Assembly: GCA_019722365.1 (NCBI GenBank)
Contig: JADFUC010000961.1
Span: forward strand, 62,001 to 126,000
Length of the DNA stretch: 64,000 nucleotides
Direction: 5' to 3'
Source: Lithospermum erythrorhizon
Taxonomy: Eukaryota > Streptophyta > Magnoliopsida > Boraginales > Boraginaceae
Shown: piece by piece, positions 1-12,529 of the stretch
Position numbering within the stretch: position 1 is the first letter of the stretch
Layout of the letters: each line of letters opens with the position of its first letter
Translations under genes and position numbers: made by a program
The notes under the pieces: model-generated
The model's input: only the letters and a program-made list of their open reading frames with translations
What the model was told of the DNA's origin: nothing
The model's database searches: none

Positions 1-750
1 TCTTTGATGTTGTTCCTCACAGGACTCGCTTTATAGTCTGATCTACCTTGACCAAAAATTTGGGTAGAAGCATTTCTCAGAATGAATATGCTAAAATTGT
101 GGTAGTGTGATGTTTCTCATGAATTGCACTCGGCGACATTGCTATATGCATTCGATGATTTAGTCGTTATACTCATAATCCTAGTAGTAGTCTGAGTTGC
201 CCACTTCATGTTGCTTAAATACTTGAAAGGGACATCTGATGTATGTTTGCACTTTGGTAAGTTTCCTGTTGTTCTAGAAGGATGTTGTGATACAAATTTG
301 GGTTTCAAGTAATGATGAAATCGAGTTTACTAGTGCTTATGTATTCACCATGAATTTGTGACTCTATATCTTGAAGTCTACTCGTGAGCTTGTATAGCTC
401 ATTTCTACCATGGAGTCGAATTTATAATTCTTGAGTTAGCGGGGCAAAAGGCCGGTGGGATTTGAGGAACTGCTTGGCCGATGTGCGTTGTGGGGGAGCA
501 GCCGGATTTTGTCTCTCTTTCCTTTGTGATTCTCAGGCCATTGGAGTTACTAAGAATAATATTTATAAAGGGAAGAAGAGACACGTTGAATCGAGCTGGC
601 GGTGTCAAACAAGACAACTCCACGAAAATGGAGTCATTTCTACGGACTATGTGAGTCCCAAAGAGAAACCTTCTTTGATCCTTTTACTAAAGGTTGCAAC
701 AAAGGAGAGTGTGGTTCTTGATAAGTCGAAGGGATGGGAAATTTAAAGGC
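1..750 (+). pseudogene. Decayed Copia polyprotein, 3' end (reverse transcriptase tail and RNase H)
   Basis: Frame-shifted but readable Copia-type Pol. Around 215-300 a frame reads LLKYLKGTSDVCLHFGK, the segment that precedes RNase H in Copia elements. At 405-420 the bases encode STMES, a typical RNase H motif. At 520-590 comes CDSQAIGVTKNN, followed by a stretch resembling the usual 'GKSRHIRRRH'. At 630-690 the text NGVISTDYVSPKE leads to a degraded 'ADPLTKGL'-like end. Several frameshifts and stops make it non-functional. The motif wording differs from the Copia copies further right (which read CDNTGAIAQAKEP), so this is a second Copia family. The 5' part lies outside the window. Confidence 0.8.
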
Positions 751-819
751 AGCAGCCGAGGATGTCATGGATACCTTTTAATGGTCAAACTAAGCTATAT
801 GATTCTTGATGCACTACTT

Positions 820-1110
820 CCCATCATGTAGTGCGGTAATTGTGATTATTCCATGCTTGATTATTTGGTGGTAGCGCACTTGATGGATGGTGACCTTGAT
901 ATTCCGCGCGGATATTTGGTGGTGTAGTGCGCTTGATAGACATGACCTTGATGTTCCATAGCCGATTATTTGATGACACACTTGATGGATAGTGACCTTG
1001 ATGGTAGCCAATTGACGTTTGGTGCGCCATTTGGACATTGATCTTGTAGTTGCCTTGATGGACGCCGACGATATTCCATAGCGGTTGTTTTGGTGACATG
1101 ATGGATATTG
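820..1110. repeat. Degenerate minisatellite downstream of Copia RNase H
   Basis: A phrase of roughly 50-60 bases recurs about four to five times with heavy divergence. Each copy starts near 'gattatttggtg' and contains 'cacttgatggat' and 'gtgaccttgat'. Copies begin near 860, 910, 963, 1012 and 1085. The minus-strand open frames across it are a by-product of this periodicity. Confidence 0.6.
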
Positions 1111-2356
1111 AATGGACTTTGCAATCCTTAAGCTCGAGGATAGTGTTCTTGAGGGCAGCCTTTGTATGTATTCTTGCGTGAGTGTGATGGTGTAGGCTGC
1201 CATCATGAAAGACTTGAGTGGAATGTTACTAGAGTGGCGTTGGCCCAGGAGTGTATGCATAGCCTTTATATCGTTTATGTATTGTATCGGAACTTGCATG
1301 ATTTTGAAGGTATGATATGTGTTATAGGGGGGTCCCAATCTAAAATTCAATAAGTTCAGGCGAAGTTCACTCATTGGTGAAAGTTGTTGCCTCATCTCGC
1401 TCGTGTCAAATTTAAATCGAAAGATATTGGTGTAAGTGTCAAAGCCCTTTACCCGAATATTTCTCTTATTTGTCCTTCTTCGCCTTTTGGGGATCTTGGA
1501 AAGAAAGGAAACTTGGCCATTTTAATTCAGCGGTCAAAATAGTTGACGAGTCTAGTAGCCGGCTTTTTAGAAGCTATCTGTTGTAGTTTGTTGCATAAAA
1601 TATGTGAGAACAAGTTTTATTCCATACATTCCTTTCTAATCAAATGAAAAAAAAAACCTCAAATGCTCTCTCTGGAAAAAACCGCAGCAACAATAAACAA
1701 TTCATGAAATGCAACGATGGCACAAATTTAACCATTTTTCAATTAAGATAATCAACCAAATCATTCGTTCTATTTACGGGTGAGGTTCATTTACTGAAGT
1801 TTCAAAGCCATATTCCTCGAATTGGACGGGGTAGTGTGAAATTTGTTGTTTCTTAGGGAGATTCAAGCGTCTGATTTCTGAGAGATCGTGTCGGGCACGA
1901 GGCTTTAATATCGTACGAATAAACGCTAATGAAATCACGGTAATATTTTTGGGTTAATGCTTTAAGAGGTTTGTTGCTATTAGGGGGGGTAATATTATGA
2001 TTGTATTAGTATCATATGTTTTAAAATTAAAAATTATTGAAATGGTGCAAGATGATTATTTAACTTTAACTTTGATGAATTTGTTTGAAAAACTTCAGAT
2101 TCTTTATAGAATAAAATGAAAGAATTAAAGCGAATAAAATGAAAGACCTAAGCAACTTGCGAATGAAACTTAACAAATTAAATAACTTCACGTACTGATA
2201 AGCTGCTTTAGAAATCTTTCGTGTCATCCCAAAACACAAAATGGGATAAAATTGAACTACTAATGTAACTTTCTCGGCGTTCTTTCATGTCATTAAGTAT
2301 AATGCACTTTAAGGGCCGAACTGTCGTGATTAAAAACCAACTATTTATATTTGATA

Positions 2357-2357
<1 letters not shown>
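1111..2357. other. Probable 3' remains of the Copia element, then AT-rich DNA
   Basis: No gene is visible. The stretch to about 1570 probably holds the 3' untranslated part or LTR of the element whose pol ends at 750, but no second LTR copy lies in the window to define it. A G-rich run at 1326-1332 could be a polypurine tract. The rest is AT-rich without recognisable coding content. Confidence 0.35.
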
Positions 2358-2409
<52 letters not shown>

Positions 2410-2420
2410 CAACAACAATA
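2358..2420. repeat. (AAT)n/(AAC)n microsatellite
   Basis: About fifteen AAT units are followed by four AAC units. It is a simple-sequence repeat in AT-rich intergenic DNA. Confidence 0.95.
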
Positions 2421-4013
2421 AATTAGCAGGGTAAAATATATATTTCCTTTCGTTTTGTTTGATCATATTTATCATTTTCCAATATAAATTAATTATTTAT
2501 ATTTTATTACTATTTTATTATTATAATTATTATATGTTAAGTTATAATTCAAAACTTCTATGTGTTGTATTGATTTATTATAATGAATTGGAGATTTACA
2601 TAAATAAATGGATGAAATTACATGTTAAAACTCCATATTATAAAAACAAATGGGTAAAATTCATGTTTTTAAAGGTTATTAAATCTGAACACACTTTTTG
2701 AACCATCATTCTCAAAAGCTATGAGCCAAAGAAGTAGAAATACTCATATCTGAAACAAGAAAGGTAAGTTCATTTACCATATGAGAACAAAACATGAAAA
2801 TATATACTTGCATGAAGTTTAGAAACTTGAACACGATTACAATTTTTAAAGTACATAGAATGAAAAAATAACCCAGCTACTAAATTTATTTATACATCTA
2901 ATAAAGTAATGTTAATTTTTTCTTAGTATGGTAATGATGTAGTGAAAATATGATGATTAGCAACTTTAAATGAGAACTTCCAATTCTAGCTAACATTCTT
3001 CTATTATTGTACAAAAAAAATAACTAAAGAGTTACACATGAAAAAATATGTTTAAGTTTAGTTGTTCAATTTTAATACATCTTATAATAGTTCACCCCAT
3101 TTAGATAAGATGAAATTTGAGATAATGCGATACTACATATTGTTTGAGTAAAGCCCAAGACTCAAAGAAATATAAAACAATTTCTTGAATATTCTTAAGA
3201 TAATTCGAATATATACTTCAGATAAAATGCTAATTTCTTTTATATCTCTAATTATTTTATTTGTAAAAATACTATAATAATAAATATGAAACGTCTATTG
3301 AGTTGTTTCATTATTATTAAATTCTTGATATTAGTTATCCAACATATAAGTAATTTGAAAATCACATTTAAATTATTAATTTAGTACCTACATATTTCCA
3401 ACAATTAGCATAGTAATGTCTTTACATGAATTAATAAATAATTATTGTTTCTTGTCATATATGTGTTCATGAACATGCCCGTACAGATTTTCACTAGTAA
3501 CACATAAAAGTCTCTTAATTCTCAAATATACAAATGCAAGTAATAAACTATGTGGTCTTTTAGGAATTACAAAATTTTGTTATGTGGTCTTTTAAGAATA
3601 GAGGTAATAATTGATTTCAAGTATTAGACACAAAAAAGATTTTTTTTTTAATTAAAAATCGACTCTTGTCACTAAATCCCGAAACTCTCGTATAACTAAT
3701 ATCAGGTAGGTTTAAAAAAATGAAACAAAATGCCAGAACTCGAAGCATAACCTTAAACTACCTTTTATTTGTTTATATATAGCTAGCTAACTACACATGT
3801 TTTCATACAACACACAGAATGTTTGAAACTATACAAATTTTGGACTGAGTTTAAGCCAAAATTTTCGGTTGTATATTATCCTACCAATACTACCCTCTAA
3901 TATGAAGGGGATAAAACCAAATAAACATGACCAACATTCGATTGCTTGTTGCTATTGATCCCACCAAATGCAATAATATTTTGGGGTAATGAACTAAAAG
4001 AGAGGCGCACAGA
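2421..4013. other. AT-rich intergenic DNA downstream of PLD
   Basis: No convincing coding region. The part adjoining 4013 should contain the 3' UTR and polyadenylation region of the minus-strand PLD gene. No clear transposon signature was seen. Confidence 0.4.
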
Positions 4014-7000
4014 TTAGATGGTGAGGTTCTCCTGAATAGCGAGAAATGATCCGACGATTTGTCCACCAACATCAGGGAAAGTCTCGGATCCAGGGAGAGG
4101 ACGAATGGCACCACTTTTCGATCAACCATTTGGATACTTGAGGAGGTGGCCTCTCATCTCTGATACCTCACTGTGTGCAAATTGCTGCCAGTTCATCTCA
4201 CCCATAGCCCTCACCCTTCTAACACATTCAAGAGTCTCTGGCGTTGCAAAGCAGTCCTCTACAACTCCAAGATGCTCCGCCCACAATGACATTCTATATC
4301 CATAAACCTGCAGCACATTAAGAAAGTAGCTAGAGAACAATACTTGTGTATGTTGGATTCGCACATGATTATTTAATTTGTTTCCAGAATTGGCCAAAAG
4401 TATATTGACAAAACTATCTAAAGCTTTACAATAGATAAGCGCGGTAAATTAATGGTAATTTTGATTTATTCGAATTATGTTTGAAGTGAGAATATAAATC
4501 TTTGTTCGTACGTAAAATTTATTGGGTTTTCCCTTACCCATCGTTGGGAGTAAAATACATGTACATATTACCTGTCCATGTGGATAATAACCCTTTCTTG
4601 CAAATGTGTATTGCGGTTGATATGCCCCCATAGCAATTTCTGTGTCTCTGTTACCCTCCAGAGAGCGTTGATTAGTATCATTTGCCCGAGGCTTAATATT
4701 ACATATTCAATCATCCAAAAGCTATCATACCTTTAGAATGAACATAGATCATAAACCTTCGATTCTTTCGACCAAGTGCCTGAGAACAACATTAATAGTC
4801 ATGATGCATGTTTTGAGGGAGGGCATAATCATGCTACAATTAAGTTTAAAAAGTGTACACAGCATGCCTAAATCTTTTTTAGTGAAGTGGCACATGAAGA
4901 AATACCTGAGGAGAGTTGGCAGGAGTCTGACTATCAATGTCTATTTTTTCACCTACACCAACAGCCTCGCGGTTGCCAAGACAATAGAAATTCAAATAAT
5001 CTTGCGGCGAGAAGGCGCTCTCAAGTCCAACCTCCAGCAAAGCCTTATATATGGTCTCATACATCATTTGCATTGTTTTGTTCTGCCAATTAAATTAATT
5101 AAACTAAATCTCCAGCATATAAATATAATACTCTGATTAAGAATATTTGTAGAATTGGAAAGTGGAGAACAAAAAGGATGGTGAATGTTGAAGCTAGATG
5201 AATTTCATAAAGAAATAACCAGAAGCTAGATTGTGTGAAATACCTGCCAAAATAAAATTCTCTGTGTAGCAGCACCGGTAGGATTTCCTTCTGGCCACAT
5301 CGGGACTATGATATATGCTGCAAACCTTTCATGTGCTCTTATCTTGTCAGCAATTTTTAATGCTATCTCCATTGGGATCAGATTATTAGCTCCTGCAGGA
5401 AGAAAAGCAGAAGAAACAAAAGCACAATTCGTTGAACTCTGGAAAAGCAACGAGTTATATAGTATAGAGATGCCCCTTTATTGCATTCCAGAACTTATCT
5501 GATTTAAGAAACGATCAAATATATGTTTACAAACTTATGGAAGGAAAAACTGCAGGCTGGCTTACCCAAATCCTTATTTGAGCCCCAGTTGTACGAGGAA
5601 CCTATGAAATACTGATTCTCAATGTAAATGTAATGTTGGGCAGATCTGATAGCCTTCACATATGCTGTATGTATGCTCATATCAATGAGTTGATTCTTCC
5701 CGCATGCCAAGTTCTGATAAACCAAATATATCAATAAACTTCACTGAAGTAGCAATAAGAACTTTTAACAAAAAATAGTCCATTTTCACTTACTTTCAAA
5801 ATAGCTTCTTTGGGATCCTTGGGAAAACCTTTCACGGAGTTCGAATCAATTGATCGGAAAATCTGAATAGAATGGTCAACATCAAACATATATTACTAAG
5901 AGCAGCATATTTATGTAGAAACTGGACGCACCATGTGAAAAATTCGCTAACATATAATGTTTACCTGAACATGCCAACCTTCAGGGTGACTATCATTAAC
6001 AAAAGGAACATCTTGCATCCCCAGTATGTCAGCCATCCTTTCTATTCTGAGCAAAGCATCATCATATGAAGTCTTCAACTTCTTGATTCCTTGAGGCTTT
6101 GCAGCCTTCAACCAGCGCTCCTCAAAGTTGGTTAGCACATCGTATGCTGCTGGCCCATCAATCTTAGAATGCAAATCATGCCATGGCTCCCTTGGACAAC
6201 CAGCAGAACTTCCCTGTTCGGATTTGCCAAGAATTAATCGACATAGTAATAAAAGTTCTCTTGATTATGTGAATTAGCTAGTTTGTTCACAAAATACATG
6301 ACCGTATATTTGACAGTGTATAAAAAAGCACAGCAGATGACTGATAACATATCGAGGACTTTATGTTAAAAAACTATCTTTTGATATATTTTTCACTAAA
6401 TATTGACAACATATACACAAATAATTGAGTTCAAAATTTACAAAGTCAACCATCAATCTTTTTAAGGATGGAGGTACATTAAATACTGTCTAGAATTTCC
6501 AAATATATTTTGATGCTATGCACAGGAACAATACAAGTTACAACAAGAACAACTTACCGTATAAGTTGGGTTATGGTAGTCATCTGCATGCACTGTCTGC
6601 AGTGTTCTAAATATCGGGTGCTTTGGAGTGTCATATCGCCCATCACATAAGTCCAGTCCTCCAACAAAAGCAACAATTTTTCTTCTATTGTTACCAGCAT
6701 CAGCATCTACGATTATGGTTTTTTGATGATGTGTATATATAACTCCAACTTCCTGATTATAAGAGTATAATAAATTCATATATATCATCTACCTCATCAG
6801 TGAAAGATACTCATAGGGGACTTTGAGATGCCTACGAAAGGCATTGAAGTAATAAAACTATGCAAAACTAGTTTATATCATACATACCCTTTGCTTCATC
6901 CAGCTATGGCGTTTTCCAGCTGAACGAGGACAGAGAAGCACTTGCACAGAAGAATGTTTAAAGAATCGCCGGGTTTCCTCATCATGAGTTGCCATCACTC

Positions 7001-9189
7001 CATCCTGAAGTAATGAAGAATGTCATAGAAACAATATTTACTATGACTGAAGAAAATAAATAAAAGGCATATAATATCATAACTATTGATGCACTTCTCT
7101 GCTAGACTGTGACATGCAATGCAAATATAAATGTGCTACGGAAAAATGTACATAATGGAAGTGAAAAAGTATAAATAGTAAAAACATTTTCTCAAAAATG
7201 GATAATAAGTCCAAGAAGAAAAGTCAGAATAATGTTCAAATAGGAACCAATGAATCACTCTCAGATATAAGTTACACAGGCATGTCGTAAAAGAATTTAG
7301 CAAATGCAAAGTAAATTACTGACCGTTTTGTATCCCAGTATGTTTCTTGAGGTTGGATCATCCCACACAAGAAGCAGCACTCTCACTCCTTCCTGTGATT
7401 TTGATTTAAGAAGCTCTCCCAAGGTGCAATCACCTGCCACAATATCATCACGAACTAGTCTAACTTTGTGCCAGACTGACCACCCGGTAATATATATCAG
7501 ACGACGAGCCCTACGTATTGCATCAAAGATGTCATGCCAGCACTTTCCATGCACATATTGCATCCCGTTCTCAAGCATAAAATTTGGAAGGAGACCATCT
7601 GGTACATGAGCATCTTGATACAGAGTTACTGATCCTCCCCTTCTGAGTGGAAAGTAAGTCCCTGGAACTCCATTGTACTCGGGTCCTGCTCCAACTCCAA
7701 GTTGGTAGACACTCATTTTATCTATGGGAATGTACTTAACAGATAAGCTCAACATGGCTCCAGCTTTGCATGGCTTCCCATTTGCACCAAGGATTGGAAA
7801 GGATCCCTCAAGTTTCCCCCCTGCATATAAATTTTCAACTGGAACTGACACGGTCCCTATGAGTTGTGATCCAACCACATCATTATCCTTCACAACGAAT
7901 TGTATATCAGCAGCATGATGAGCAACAGGAATATTAAATTGTTGCATCCAAAGAGGATTCTCATTATTACTTATAACATAAGTTCTACCAACTGTAGCAC
8001 CAGAAACCACTACTGTGACATACGGATCACTAGTGATCTTATTATTCATATGCCCCTCAATCTTAGTAGTCACGTTTCCTGGAAGTTTGTTGAACATATC
8101 ACCTATTGTCTTGTGGAACATATCCATGTTTGGCAGATTTTTCGCCTCATAGATCCAAATATCCAAATCACCATGTAAGAGAAAAACTTTCTTGGATCCT
8201 TTGCCAGGACTATATGGCATAATCGACATACTATGATTATGTGGTGAATCAGGATAAGTGAATGACTGCTGTGAAGAGAGATGAGACTGAGTCTCAAACT
8301 TACCCATTGAAGATGTCTCAAAACTAGAGAATGAGTTATTAGGATACGCATACATAGTTCCTTGACCATGAAGTTTTGAAGTCATCGGTAAAGGCCCCGA
8401 GTGGCTGTAATTTTGAGGGATGTTAGACAATGATAATGCAGTAGGGGCAGGGCGAGATGCAGGAGCACTTGGACGATCACCTGCCAAGCTCATATGTGCT
8501 ACTTGATCCTCTATAGGAGGATATGTTGGAGGATAACTAGGTGCATTATCATTTCCATGACCTTGACTTGTGGAGGGATATAGGGAAGGATTCTCCTTCA
8601 AATGACCATAATGTGAGATAGGATAAGTTGGAACATTGTCCCTAACAGGCTCGTAATTCACCCCAGAGGTGCCAACAGGTGCACTATCTTGATGGTGTTG
8701 GTTGGAAGTGTCCTCAACTCTGGGTGGAGTATTACTAGTACTCTCATGAGGAGACTGAAAGTGTCCAGGATATTGATGGTGGTAATAAGACGGACCATAA
8801 TGGAAGCTACCATAATGCTCAAGATTTGGCTGAGCAGAAGACGACTGAGGCAGCAGATATACATTATGCGGATAAGGTAGCGGACCAGAATGTGGCGGAC
8901 GAAGGTAGCTATATTCTATAGGAACTGAATGGTGAGGAATGGGTACTACTGGTGCAGAAGGCGTTGGATAACTCGAATAATTAAAAGGACCAGGAGAAGG
9001 ATGGTTGATGAAGTGAGGTGGATAGTGAGGGTATTGAGGATATGGGTACTGACCACTAGGGGGAGGGCCAGGAGGATAAACACCGGCATTAGCAAGTGGT
9101 GGATATGCATGATTTGCAGGTGGTGGAACATGAGAATACACATATGCACCACCATAAGGGTATGGAGATTGAGAATTATTATTATCCAT
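4014..9189 (-). CDS. PLDB1-like: Phospholipase D, beta/gamma type (10 exons, two lesions)
   Basis: Hydrolyses membrane phospholipids such as phosphatidylcholine to phosphatidic acid; beta/gamma PLDs need Ca2+ and PIP2 (family knowledge). Exons on the minus strand: 9189-7324, 7004-6888, 6752-6558, 6213-5965, 5862-5794, 5713-5566, 5392-5244, 5082-4906, 4779-4572, 4307-4014, all with GT-AG borders. Exon 1 encodes a long Pro/Tyr/Gly/His-rich N-terminus (residues 1 to about 330), diagnostic of PLD beta, then a C2 domain (about 333-490) containing KITSDPYVTV. The first HKD motif, THHQKTIIVD, is in exon 3 (about residues 668-677). IYIENQYFIGSSYNWGS is in exon 6. The second HKD region (HSKGMI...) is in exon 9, where scattered indels break the frame. 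Exon 10 runs from VYGYRMSLWAEH to the usual C-terminus IQENLTI, but an in-frame TGA lies at 4124-4122. Intended length is about 1150 aa. Eight exons are undamaged, so either the gene is recently broken or the assembly is locally wrong. Confidence 0.9.
4572..4779 (-). other. PLD exon 9, catalytic HKD2 region with scattered indels
   Basis: The exon has a good acceptor (ttctcag before 4779) and donor (CAG|GTAATA at 4572/4571). It starts ALGRKNRRFMIYVHSKGMI and ends DTEIAMGAY...YYPHGQ in different frames. Between them, roughly 4730-4660, about ten extra bases are spread over four or five small insertions compared with the frame expected from the family (DD, then EYVIL, then SAN, then NQRS, each in a shifted frame). 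The exon is 208 bases long where about 198 would keep the frame. Confidence 0.75.
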
Positions 9190-10666
9190 TAGTGTAGATT
9201 CTTGATTCTCTTACATACATAACAATGAAAATCAACACCAACATGCCCCAATGTCTATCCCAATGTCTATGCAGAGGTTTCCGTCGGTATCGGATAGTAC
9301 GCAACGTCAGCCTTGGATAACAACTTTATTACACCAAATTTCACATATGATCATCTATAGTTCAATATTTCACATATGATCATCTATCCACAATAATCAC
9401 AACTTTATTACAAAAAAGCTCTATAAGTGGTAAAATATCACAATGGTATGCATCTTTAGCTCTACAATGTCCAATGATCATCAACTAACTGAATATCAAA
9501 ACAGATATTGGCCAGGGGATCTAAGGAAGAATCCCTCCTTTCTTTTCTCAAGGATTCAAATGACATGTTTATGGCAACAATTAAATGACAACTTTATGGT
9601 TGTGAAAATGATCCTTATATTCAAGAATGATAAAGACAAATAAATATAGTTAATAATACCTGGAATTTTCAGTCAAACTATCAATGTACTATGTTAACAA
9701 ATGAATAAAGAAAACCCCACCTCAAAAGTGATGATGTGACATACGATTTCCCTTTTTGTGAATTTATATATGCAAGAATTTTTAGTTAAATTAATATGTT
9801 AATGGAGAAGAACAACGAGGAAGGAGATTAGGCAAGAGAGAATAATGTAAACTCATACGTGTATTTACACATTCCGTTAATATCATGCAACATATATCGT
9901 TTATTTTATAATTGTTTAAAATAAAGTAGAAACAGCATGTATTATAAAATATAATATTAAAAAAATTCATATAAAATGTAATATATGATCCATATTTGTT
10001 GGAAGCTAACGTTTTAGATCGCAAAAAGTAAATTTTCTATCGTGTAATATTATGTACAAAAATTTCAAAATATATTCCTTCAACATACTTGATATTAATG
10101 TTAGTGAGCCGGTACGAGATGGATCTGATGTTGCACGTTGTTATGAGCCGTGTCCCGATAACAACTTGGATTGACAATATAAATCGACGAGGAAAATACT
10201 TGAGAAATAAATGTCACATGCGTAAAACTAGCAAAAGATGGTGTCCAGGTTCGGTCTGCGTCACGACACTGGAGTCTAGGGGCGAACTTGCCCAATAAAA
10301 AGTTCTACTATAATATGAAGAAATTACAAGAAAAAATTATCTGAAGATGTTCCACCATTTCTACTATGCCTACTATACTCGAACTAACACAGGAAGTAGC
10401 CTCTCACTATCTGTATACACTCCTTTGTCAGCCTGCCACGATAAACCATTTCGTCGATTTAAAATATAAATCTCTCAATGATTGTTATAACAAAGTGTCA
10501 TGAACAATCGTGCATTCAATAGAAGATTAGAGAATTCTTAACGCCCAAATATTTTCTGCTAAAGCTACGATAATAAGGCTGTATGATACAAGAACAAACT
10601 CTAAATAATATGATATAAGGCACGACTTCATAACTTGTGTTTAGGAATGCTTTATATAGTGTATGG
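9190..10666. other. Upstream region of PLD and AT-rich spacer
   Basis: This is the only promoter space available to the minus-strand PLD gene before the Copia LTR starting at 10667. No coding region is supported; the small open frames here are AT-rich noise. Confidence 0.45.
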
Positions 10667-11659
10667 TGATGGAAAAGGAATCTATGGAAATATATGAGTA
10701 TAAATACAAATCCATAGATCCAGGGATCTTAAAGTGCTTACTACATTATTAAAAATTACACATAATTATAATATGTAATGACGAATGCTACAATGCGGTG
10801 GAAGTAAATTCCACCAAAAATCCACCTTGACTTCAAATTCTACTTCGTGAATTTGACTTCCCACTGACTCCTTGTTGTAATATCAATCCTATGATATCTA
10901 CAGTTGGTCACACGGAAAGTGAATCAGAAGCGATTTATCTTGTAAACAAAGGGTTGAACAAAACCAAAAACCCCGAAAATTCTTGGGAGAAATCGGCTAA
11001 AGGGGGCTATTAGGGTTTTTTATGAAAAATTATTAATCTACTTCTTGTTTCATGAAAACCCTAAAAGCTATATAGAGTTAGGTTAAAACAAACCCGATAA
11101 GCGGCCGTTAAGTATTGAAACGGCTAGATTAACTCTATTAGTTCGTTAGACATAATGAGTTGCTAATAATTTGAACTATTGAGTAAGCAATTAAATAGTA
11201 GTGAGTAAATATAAATAATCTTTCAAGTTATCGATAAATACTAAAATTACCAAGACAATTAAATAACTATTTAGTGAAGTTACATTTGTTCAATCGATAT
11301 TCTACATAAAATGTAGAACCCTTGTAATTGAGAAATACATTTTACCGATTATACGGTCTCTTTTAATTTACATGCATGAAATATAACTCAGCGTCCTTGT
11401 ATGTGTGTGACGCTAGGCTCGAGATAATAGTAAGTTGTATAATAATAATAATTGACCAATTACTATTATTATAACGATTAATGAGTAAGATCTAGCAATC
11501 GCTCATAACCCCTTAAATTATCATGAGAACCACACTAGTAATATACAATTACTAAGTTGAACACTAAGTTAAATGTCGCGTTTACTTGTTGGTAAATGAA
11601 TTGTCTATGATTATGCATAGCGGGCATAATAAATGGAATCAATTCTCATTGATTTCCAA
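10667..11659 (-). repeat. Copia-A1 3' LTR
   Basis: On the plus strand it begins TGATGGAAAA and ends near CATTGATTTC. It matches the LTRs at 16261-17257 and 34128-35135 directly, and those at 29991-30975 and 43274-44050 in inverse orientation. Shared internal landmarks are 'gttgtataataataataatt' and 'taagatctagcaatcgc'. Confidence 0.85.
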
Positions 11660-12529
11660 ACCTCCCAACTTTGCCCTTGGGCGATTATCTTACAATTCCT
11701 TTATCATCACGATCTCTAGTTGTAGGCTAACCATAGAAGTGTGTCATGAAACACCCACAACTTTACTCGAGTATGGCTGAATAAGCATTATGGGCGTCCG
11801 CCAAACAATCGGTACCAAGCGTGAGAGACGAGATCTTTCCTTGTATTCAAGGGCGGACAAATCTCTCCCAATATATCAACATCTATCGCTACACTCAGCG
11901 TGACCCAACATATGCCGTTATAATCGGCTTAAGGCGGGGCGTTTGGTCATAGTCAATCTGAGCTTGTATAACACAGGATAGTCTAAATATCGTAGATTAG
12001 AATTGTGAACCTAAAATTCTAAACAAATGTCATAGGACACGGATATACATATCTTCTATGAATTAGTTTTGGTCATACTGACTTCGATCAAACCGGACCG
12101 GCTGACCCGCAGTATTGATCTAGTCTGAGGCCCCTAGCATTGATCGATCACCGTGCATTAATCAAAACTACCATGTTAGTCGTATGATTAACATGCATAC
12201 AGCTTCTCGACATCGACTGAGCCTTTTGGCTATCCTATGTTTCTAGGCTTGAAGAGGTGTAATTGGAGTTCATGTTACCTCTACAGAAATATAGACTAAC
12301 TTTGGGGATTTAACCTTTCACTTTCATCGAGAATACCTTTACATGTATATTATATATGTAAATTTAAACATATAGACATAAGCGAACAAATATATTAAAA
12401 TATAAGCGATAATATTCCAATGTTGTTCACATAACACAATAGATACATGCGCTCCCAACTTAATCTAACACCCAGCTGCGACATCTGTCTAAGACCTATA
12501 TGTTATTTGCATGCTGTCATGTTTTGCAC

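Noticed and set aside
814..1395. A 193-codon open frame on the minus strand
   Set aside because: It covers the degenerate minisatellite and the probable 3' end of a Copia element. Its repetitive protein text (KVTIHQV repeated) follows the DNA repeat and resembles no family.
8103..9192. Several open frames in other frames across PLD exon 1
   Set aside because: They are shadows of the low-stop, Pro/Tyr/His-rich coding sequence of PLD exon 1.
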